Source: an uncultured Lachnospiraceae bacterium (GTDB taxonomy: Bacteria; Bacillota_A; Clostridia; Lachnospirales; Lachnospiraceae). From it: a stretch of DNA of 11,561 nt. The stretch lies in assembly GCA_946630765.1 (NCBI GenBank), contig CAMOZF010000025.1, forward strand, positions 1 to 11,561, given 5' to 3'. A program made the position numbers and the translations under genes. The notes beneath the pieces are model-generated. The model had not been told where the DNA came from. It was given only the letters and a program-made list of their open reading frames with translations, and did not search any database. Below, in pieces: positions 6,823-11,561 of this stretch. Numbering within the stretch: position 1 is the first letter of the stretch; each line of letters opens with the position of its first letter.

Positions 6823-7262
6823 CGGAAGTCCTCCTTTCCGGCCGAGCTGAGCGGAAGCTCATAGAGCTCCGTTCCGTTTTCCGACACTCTGACACTGCCT
6901 CTTGTAAAACCGTCCTCCGGCGACGTCCATTCGATCACAACGCTGAATGCGCCTTCAGGGTCCGGTTCCATATTTTCATTATACAGGAAAATCACCGATT
7001 GGGCAAGTTCTCCCGTGGCTTCTTCGGCGATCTTTTTATCGTCAAATAGGATTTCCGGAAGCTGTTCCGGACTTTCTGCCGCGTAAAATGCTTCCGCCGC
7101 ATTCTCCGCAAGAAGTACGGCCGTCGTCAGATTCCGCGCCTCCGCGCTTTTTTTGCGTGAAACGGCGAAGATCTGCGTCAGGATCAGAATGATGCCGATA
7201 AAAACCGTAATCAGCAGCAGGGTCTCAATATAGAAGGCGGTGTTGTGTCCCCGTTTTTTCAT
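6819..7262 (-). CDS. Small membrane protein, pilin-like with Glu5 but no Gly-1
   Basis: A 147-residue protein with a short basic leader (MKKRGHNT), one hydrophobic helix (about 10-33) and a hydrophilic extracytoplasmic part. In AFYIETLLLIT, Glu13 sits where the conserved Glu5 of a mature type IV pilin would be. That places the cleavage site between Thr8 and Ala9, with Thr instead of the glycine normally required by prepilin peptidase. The helix is followed by AEARNLTTAVLLAENAAEAFY, similar to the N-terminal alpha helix of PilV/PilE-type pilins. The gene overlaps both neighbours by 4 bp (ATGA) and has a strong AAGGAGG site. It is probably a minor pilin or membrane component of the PilC/PilT machine; whether it is processed is doubtful. 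Confidence 0.65.
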   Translation of the reverse strand: MKKRGHNTAFYIETLLLITVFIGIILILTQIFAVSRKKSAEARNLTTAVLLAENAAEAFYAAESPEQLPEILFDDKKIAEEATGELAQSVIFLYNENMEPDPEGAFSVVIEWTSPEDGFTRGSVRVSENGTELYELPLSSAGKEDFR

Positions 7263-7723
7263 CGAAGCGCACCTCCTTCACTCCTGAAATAAAGGATGCT
7301 CAGGCCCTGATCCGTTTTGATCCTGTAGAGATCCTCTTCCGGGTGCTCGATCACAAAGCTTTCCGTTTTGCCGATCACCTGCGCATATTCCGGGTCCGGG
7401 GCGCTGTCCTTCTCCGTGTAATCCTCGAGAAGCTGCCCGTCATCCTGGAAAATCTTCAGCGCGTAGCCGGACTCATCCTCGATCACAAGGCAGTCGCCGA
7501 AGTCCGTGGACTCGACGTAGACGGCGCCCTTCTGATCGCCGGAGCGGCTGACTGCCGAAAGGTACGAAAGGATCGCCCGGTCATCATAATTGTGAACCTG
7601 ACTGTCTACCGTGCTTTTGTAGGATTTCGCGCCGAAAATGACCAGCGCCAGAAATCCCAGCAAAAACAGTGCTGCGATTCCGACTGCAAATATTCCCGAA
7701 GACAGATTCTTCGCCTGTTTCAT
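7259..7723 (-). CDS. DUF4860-like membrane-anchored protein of the pilus operon
   Basis: A 154-residue protein with one N-terminal transmembrane helix (about 11-31) and a beta-rich outer domain containing NYDDRAILSYLSAVSRSGD, AVYVESTD and CLVIEDESGYALKIF. From memory this pattern matches the DUF4860 family found in pilus and type II secretion-like loci of Firmicutes; I could not verify it here. Gly10 precedes the helix, but no Glu follows at +5, so it is not a canonical prepilin. Its stop overlaps the next ATG, and it starts 12 bp after the previous gene with an AGGAAAGG site. A role as accessory pilin or pilus-assembly component is inferred from context. Confidence 0.65.
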   Translation of the reverse strand: MKQAKNLSSGIFAVGIAALFLLGFLALVIFGAKSYKSTVDSQVHNYDDRAILSYLSAVSRSGDQKGAVYVESTDFGDCLVIEDESGYALKIFQDDGQLLEDYTEKDSAPDPEYAQVIGKTESFVIEHPEEDLYRIKTDQGLSILYFRSEGGALR

Positions 7724-7735
7724 TTCCTGCCTTTC

Positions 7736-8047
7736 CTACTTCGCCCGTACCACGACGTCCGGCGGAAGATTCGACGCGAACGCCTGATAGTTTACATAAA
7801 AATCATCGGTATTGACCTGAAGTCCGTAATGATCCTGCAGATATTCAAGACTCGGCGGATAAACACCTTCCACCGTATAGCACTGCCTTGCGCTTTTCTC
7901 GACAGCCTCGCGGATCGCCGCGGCGCTCTCCTCGTTCACATGGTCCCTGGGCAGTATAAGAAGGAGCACCACGAGCCCTGCAAGAAGGGCCACGAGAAGA
8001 AGCGGTAAAAGCTTCAGGATCAGCGGTTTTTTCTTATCCGTATACAT
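7736..8047 (-). CDS. Small membrane protein, pilin-like domain candidate
   Basis: A 103-residue protein: a short basic cytoplasmic start (MYTDKKK), a very hydrophobic helix rich in Leu (about 9-32), then a small extracytoplasmic domain. AIREAVEKSARQCYTVEGVYP (about 45-64) recalls the end of the pilin alpha helix followed by the EGxYP turn of GspG-type pseudopilins. There is no Gly/Glu5 processing site, and it is short for a pilin. It starts 4 bp after the pilC stop with only a weak GGTGA site, so it probably depends on translational coupling. Not recognised as a named family; pilin-like role inferred from topology, the EGVYP motif and position. Confidence 0.65.
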   Translation of the reverse strand: MYTDKKKPLILKLLPLLLVALLAGLVVLLLILPRDHVNEESAAAIREAVEKSARQCYTVEGVYPPSLEYLQDHYGLQVNTDDFYVNYQAFASNLPPDVVVRAK

Positions 8048-8051
8048 AAGA

Positions 8052-9092
8052 TCACCCGACCGAATTCATCATGCCGATCAGCGGCAGCATCACCGAAAGA
8101 AGCGACAGTCCGACCGTCAGCATCAGGACGCCCGACAGAAGCGGATCCACGACGCCGACGAGGCGGTCCACCAGATTGCCGCAGTTCAGTTCGAGAAGCC
8201 CCGTCAGGCGCTGCAGCACATTTTCCATGTTGCCGGAGCGTTCGCCCGCAAGGAGCATCCGCCCGTAGACCGGCTCGAAAAGCTCCTCCTCGTACGCCGC
8301 CTGTGCAAAGGAATGTCCTTCCTCCATGTAGCGCACGCAGCGCTGAAGCTTCTCCTGAAGCGGCGCACAGTCGGTCATCTTGATCGATTCGATCACGGCG
8401 ATGTCCTGCATCTCGCCGCTTGCGAGGAAGGTTGCGAGCGCGGAGGTAAAACGGAACATGCCCATGTTTTCAAGGATCGCGCGGGTTGCGGGGATCTTCA
8501 GCAGGATGCCCTCGACGAGCGGACGTTTCCCGGTGTTCCAGAGAAGAAGCCCGATCAGAAGCGCCGCCGCAAGAAGCACCATAATCACCAGAGCCGCCCA
8601 GGAAAATCCGTAGGCGAGGCGAATGTAGCGGTAAGAGGACGCCGCAAGCGATCCGGTCATATTATTGTAAACATCGGTAAATGAGGGAAGCACCATGGTC
8701 AGCATCACGAGAAGCACCGCGATGATCAGGACCAGCATGGCGGCGGGGTAAGTGACTGCGTTTTTCAGCTTGTCGGAAATCGTTTTCTGTTCGTTGTAGT
8801 AGCGCGACAGTCTGAAAAGCACATCCTCGAGGCGTCCGGACTGCTCGCCGGCCTGAACCATCTGCAGGCAGTACTGCGGGAAAATCCCGCTCTCTTCCAT
8901 GCCCTGAGAAAGGCTCTTTCCTTCCTCCAATGTGTTTTTCATCACGTCGAGGCCTTCTTCCAGGATTCCGCCGCTCTTGTGGCCGCTCCGAAGAAGCGAC
9001 ACCGCCTCGTCCGTCTGAATCCCTGCCTGCGCCATCATCGCCATGCTCTCGCAGAAAGCGCTGACGCCCAAATTGTCCAGTTTTCTTTTCAT
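8052..9092 (-). CDS. pilC: PilC/GspF-type inner-membrane platform protein
   Basis: Polytopic membrane platform of type IV pili and type II secretion systems, on which the PilB/PilT ATPases act. The 346-residue form starting at 9092 shows two GspF repeats, each ending in the family signature: MVQAGEQSGRLEDVLFRLSRYY is split over about 78-99, and MLLAGERSGNMENVLQRL lies at 279-296. Three hydrophobic segments lie at about 116-137, 164-185 and 315-341, the normal topology. It is shorter than typical PilC (about 400) because it begins almost directly at the first GspF domain (FCESMAMMAQAGI). The frame stays open to 9173, but that extension overlaps the upstream gene. The ATG at 9092 has GAGGG 7 nt upstream and leaves a 13 bp gap, so I prefer it. 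It is the first gene of the pilus-like block. Confidence 0.9.
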   Translation of the reverse strand: MKRKLDNLGVSAFCESMAMMAQAGIQTDEAVSLLRSGHKSGGILEEGLDVMKNTLEEGKSLSQGMEESGIFPQYCLQMVQAGEQSGRLEDVLFRLSRYYNEQKTISDKLKNAVTYPAAMLVLIIAVLLVMLTMVLPSFTDVYNNMTGSLAASSYRYIRLAYGFSWAALVIMVLLAAALLIGLLLWNTGKRPLVEGILLKIPATRAILENMGMFRFTSALATFLASGEMQDIAVIESIKMTDCAPLQEKLQRCVRYMEEGHSFAQAAYEEELFEPVYGRMLLAGERSGNMENVLQRLTGLLELNCGNLVDRLVGVVDPLLSGVLMLTVGLSLLSVMLPLIGMMNSVG

Positions 9093-9105
9093 CCCTTTAC
9101 CCTCA

Positions 9106-10137
9106 TCAGTAATGATAGATATCTTCGTAATTGCTGCCGTCTCCGACAAAATCCGGCGGCGCGCCGCCTGCAAAAAAGGTCAGATCCAGTCTTGTCCAGA
9201 CCTTTTTCTTCACTTCAAATTTCACTGTCACCCAGCCGGTTTCCTCGGTATAAAACATGTTCCAGGCATGATACAGATCGTCCGGGGCCACATAGCCGAA
9301 AACCAGCTTGGTCGGAATTCCCTGCGAGCGGAGCATTGCCGCGCAGAGAGAGGCGTAGTCGAAGCAGATTCCCTTTCCGGTCTCGAGCGTTTCATCCGGG
9401 TCCGGCAAATAGTCGCTCTGCGTCTGGATCGTCTCCGCCTTGTCGGAATCGTACTTGACATTTTTCGTCACATAATCATAAACCGCTTTCACAACGTCGA
9501 CCTGTGTGTCGGCACTGCGGGCAAGCTCGCGCGCCTTCTTCGTCGTGTCGGATTTCGCGTCGAATTTCACATAATTACTGGGCCGCAGGAAGGGCTGGAA
9601 TTCGTCCTTCAGCTTCACGGTAATCGTATCGTCCTTGATCTTCGCGTACTTCGTACCGGTCGTATTCTCCATGACCCGGTAGTAGTACTCTCCGTCTCCC
9701 AGCTGCAGCGGATAAATCGAAGGGGTGCCGTCCGAGCTGATGTCGTAGGTGTAGGTCTGATCGTCCTTGATCAGCTGTACCTTCAGCTTCTTCGCAGACT
9801 TCGCGGACATCGCGATGTAGCCCTCGGAAAGCGCCGTCGTATCGACTTCCACCTGACGGGGCTCCGTCGCCTTCTTTCCGTGGAATGACGAGAGGAGAAT
9901 GGGCGGCGCTTCGTAGCTTCCGCTTTTCACGGAGGCCGTCGGCACCTCGCTTTCCGTCAGGTCAACATTTCCGGCGGATTCGTCCCCGGAACTGTCGGCA
10001 GTCTCCGCGCCGATCTCGTCCGTACTGATCGCGGCGTCGCTGTCCCCGGGACTGCAGGCCGTAAAAAGCATCGTGATGACCAGCACAAAAACAGCCGCAA
10101 GGTGAAGAACTGGTATTTTTTTCAGTTTTACCCTCAT
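9106..10137 (-). CDS. Lipoprotein with transglutaminase-like (cysteine) domain
   Basis: A 343-residue exported protein. Residues 1-28 form a lipoprotein signal with the lipobox-like FTAC and lipid-carrying Cys28. Phe at -3 is unusual, but the segment is otherwise typical. A low-complexity acidic Ser/Asp/Glu spacer (about 29-65) would lift the domain off the membrane. Residues about 75-190 look beta-rich. A transglutaminase-core domain occupies about 200-330, with Cys258 in GKGICFDYASL, His290 in DLYHAWNMFY and a probable Asp318 in RLDLTFF. Members of this fold may be transglutaminases, peptidases or amidases, so the reaction cannot be read from the sequence. It would act at the outer face of the membrane. 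GAGGAA is 8 nt before the ATG. It sits 4 bp after the SipW-type gene and 13 bp before pilC, so it is probably part of the same operon and may process or cross-link a co-encoded surface protein. Confidence 0.85.
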   Translation of the reverse strand: MRVKLKKIPVLHLAAVFVLVITMLFTACSPGDSDAAISTDEIGAETADSSGDESAGNVDLTESEVPTASVKSGSYEAPPILLSSFHGKKATEPRQVEVDTTALSEGYIAMSAKSAKKLKVQLIKDDQTYTYDISSDGTPSIYPLQLGDGEYYYRVMENTTGTKYAKIKDDTITVKLKDEFQPFLRPSNYVKFDAKSDTTKKARELARSADTQVDVVKAVYDYVTKNVKYDSDKAETIQTQSDYLPDPDETLETGKGICFDYASLCAAMLRSQGIPTKLVFGYVAPDDLYHAWNMFYTEETGWVTVKFEVKKKVWTRLDLTFFAGGAPPDFVGDGSNYEDIYHY

Positions 10138-10141
10138 AAAA

Positions 10142-10687
10142 TCAGTTCCTCAACCTCCCGGCCAGAATATTCAATAGCGCGCCGCAGATCGCGAAGATTA
10201 AAAGATTGATCTTCCCGGCTGTCGACATATAGATTGTCATCAGATCCCCGAGGTAGCGGTAGTGCCGCACCACTTTCCCCATCACATTTGAATACGGGAC
10301 GGGCATCGGATCATTTTCTTCGTTGTAATCGCCCTTGGTGATAAATTCACCTTCAACGACGTGGTTGCTGATCACGCGGTGAACCGTCAGTTCGCCGTTC
10401 TCCATGTACGCGATGATCTCGTCCGCCTCAATCCGCGGCAGATCCTCGCCAGAAACGGTCTCCACATAGACAACCGAGCCAACGGGAATGGTCGGCGTCA
10501 TGCTGCCTGATGTAATATTATAAGCCTCCCAGCCTTTAATGGCCTTCGGAAGCACGGCAGGCAGGGTCATTGCGATCACTGCAAGAATTAAAATCGTGCC
10601 GGCGATATTGCAAAGAGCGGGAATAACCTTCCCGCCCCTCGCTTTTTTCTTTTTACCGGACAGTTTAGTAAGATTATCTTTGTCCAT
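10142..10687 (-). CDS. SipW-type (S26B) signal peptidase I
   Basis: Membrane serine protease that removes signal peptides of exported proteins. The 181-residue protein has a basic N-terminus, a first membrane helix (about 22-46), the catalytic motif ITSGSMTPTIPVG with Ser62, and TVHRV with His103. TKGDYNEEND follows, with Asp120 (Asp126 is a second candidate). A second membrane helix lies at about 160-178. His in place of the catalytic Lys of ordinary bacterial LepB defines the SipW/archaeal/ER-type family. In Bacillus, SipW handles specific matrix proteins such as TasA. The gene is 5 bp from the surface-protein gene and 4 bp from the lipoprotein gene, suggesting a dedicated substrate nearby. 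The ribosome binding site is weak (AAGAAA), consistent with coupling to the upstream gene. Confidence 0.9.
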   Translation of the reverse strand: MDKDNLTKLSGKKKKARGGKVIPALCNIAGTILILAVIAMTLPAVLPKAIKGWEAYNITSGSMTPTIPVGSVVYVETVSGEDLPRIEADEIIAYMENGELTVHRVISNHVVEGEFITKGDYNEENDPMPVPYSNVMGKVVRHYRYLGDLMTIYMSTAGKINLLIFAICGALLNILAGRLRN

Positions 10688-10692
10688 TCGGT

Positions 10693-11561
10693 TTATTTCT
10701 TGTTGTCGTCCTTCTCTTCTACATTCATCTGACCGTTCTTTTTGTTCTTACGAAGCTTCACAAGAAGGAGGATCAGAAGGGTGAGTCCTGTCAGTCCGCC
10801 GAGAGATCCGAAGATGAATCCGGGCTTTCTGATCACGTCGAGGATCTTCTGCACCGTGATCTTTCCGTCATCCTCTGTACTTTCCTCGGGAAAGTCCGTG
10901 GAAGCAAGCGGGATGCTGGAAGTTTCGATCTCGATCTCTTCCTCCGGTGTGGGAGGTGTTACAGGACCTGCGCTCTCGGACTCACTTGCAGAAGCGGATT
11001 CCTCCGCACTGCTCGACGGTTCTGCTTCCGAGCCGGAGGGTGTTACAGGATTGCCCTGTTCGTCTGTCTCAGCGGACGGATTTACAGGATTGCCCTGCGC
11101 GTCTGTCTCACCGGACGGTGTCACAGGATTGCCCTGCGCGTCTGTCTGAGAAGGTGTTACAGGATTGCCCTGCGCATCAGTCTGTGCGGCAGTTGTCGTA
11201 CCGGCGGCATTCGCAGCAGTTGTCGTCTCAGCTTCGGTGGAGGTTGTGGTCTCCTCTTCCTGCGGATTCTCATAATACGGGAAGTAGAAGACATTGTCCG
11301 CCGCGTTCGATGAGAGGGTGATTCTGCCGTTATACGCTCTCGGTGTATAGTTCTCAATGTAGGGGAAGGCAAGGACGAGCTGTTCGCCTGCATTGCCGTA
11401 GTGTGTCTCTTCGCTGACAAAATTGCCGGATCCGTACGGAACTTCCGCCTGCAGCGGATTGCCGTTCACGTCCACATAGTAGATCGTGTAGGAAACCGCG
11501 CCGTTTGCCATGTAATAGCCGACTACGAGGTCCATATCCCGATCCACCGGGAAGCTGGCCT
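10693..11561 (-). CDS. Repeat-containing, membrane-anchored surface protein, C-terminal part (cut by right edge)
   Basis: The visible 288 residues are the C-terminal part; the N-terminus lies beyond the edge, and the frame is open to position 11561. First comes a beta-rich domain of about 85 residues, with YTIYYVDVNGNPLQ, YGNAGEQLVLAF and YTPRAYNG, resembling MucBP-like domains of Gram-positive adhesins. A Thr/Ala/Glu spacer follows, then four TDAQGNPVTPS-type repeats, then a Ser/Glu/Pro-rich stalk. Last come one hydrophobic helix (FGSLGGLTGLTLLILLLVKL) and a basic, Lys-rich tail of about 20 residues. There is no LPXTG motif, so it is probably held by the membrane helix rather than by sortase. 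It is directly followed by the SipW-type gene (5 bp). Likely a cell-surface stalk or adhesin; the exact family cannot be set without the missing part. Confidence 0.8.
   Translation of the reverse strand, partial: ASFPVDRDMDLVVGYYMANGAVSYTIYYVDVNGNPLQAEVPYGSGNFVSEETHYGNAGEQLVLAFPYIENYTPRAYNGRITLSSNAADNVFYFPYYENPQEEETTTSTEAETTTAANAAGTTTAAQTDAQGNPVTPSQTDAQGNPVTPSGETDAQGNPVNPSAETDEQGNPVTPSGSEAEPSSSAEESASASESESAGPVTPPTPEEEIEIETSSIPLASTDFPEESTEDDGKITVQKILDVIRKPGFIFGSLGGLTGLTLLILLLVKLRKNKKNGQMNVEEKDDNKK
11029..11181 (-). repeat. Four in-frame tandem repeats (36-39 bp) encoding TDAQGNPVTPS
   Basis: Consecutive units of 12, 13, 13 and 13 codons, each starting T-D-(A/E)-Q-G-N-P-V and ending in P-S. 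The plus-strand 14-mer ACAGGATTGCCCTG is identical in all four, at 11045, 11084, 11123 and 11159, giving periods of 39, 39 and 36 bp. Both ends of the unit vary slightly, as in coding repeats that expand and contract by slippage or recombination. Confidence 0.9.

Noticed and set aside
9093..9173. Longer N-terminus of PilC from 9173
   Set aside because: It overlaps the end of the lipoprotein gene in another frame and has no ribosome binding site, whereas the ATG at 9092 has GAGGG at good spacing and starts at the GspF domain.
10693..10860. LPXTG sortase anchor in the surface protein
   Set aside because: No LPXTG-like motif precedes the C-terminal hydrophobic helix, and the tail after it is long and Lys-rich.
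11029..11181. CRISPR array
   Set aside because: The repeat units are contiguous, in frame and without unique spacers; they are coding repeats in a surface protein.

Overview
The window reads as chromosomal DNA from a Gram-positive anaerobe of the class Clostridia, most likely the family Lachnospiraceae. This is an inference. It rests on the divergent NAD-dependent DNA ligase, a BTAD regulator with a degenerate GGDEF tail, strong AAGGAGG-type ribosome binding sites, and Firmicutes-style type IV pilus and SipW-type peptidase genes. Coding DNA is moderately GC-rich, and the one long intergenic gap (436-743) is clearly more AT-rich. Every credible gene lies on the minus strand, so transcription runs from the right end towards the left. 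Long plus-strand reading frames are antisense shadows.

In transcription order (right to left), 11561-9106 carries three genes: the C-terminal part of a repeat-bearing, membrane-anchored surface protein, a SipW-type signal peptidase, and a transglutaminase-fold lipoprotein. Without a real gap this runs into a type IV pilus (T4P)-like block at 9092-5322: pilC, four small single-pass membrane proteins resembling minor pilins, and pilT. Spacing between consecutive genes from 10693 to 5322 is -4 to +16 bp, so this looks like one operon. Within the window it has no pilB, no prepilin peptidase, no PilM/N/O genes and no pilin with a canonical Gly/Glu5 cleavage site.

A 115 bp gap separates pilT from a second group at 5206-3482: a BTAD transcription factor with a degenerate C-terminal GGDEF domain, and a small unrecognised protein. 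Housekeeping genes follow: an RluF-type pseudouridine synthase overlapping a divergent ligA by 8 bp, then a 308 bp intergenic region, then the start of serS, cut by the left edge. serS has a near-consensus promoter and a short leader without room for a T-box.

The two places most worth following up are the intergenic region at 534-715, where nested inverted repeats suggest an unassigned structured RNA, and the joined surface protein / SipW / transglutaminase / PilC-PilT operon, which could be a surface-appendage assembly system with its own processing and cross-linking enzymes.
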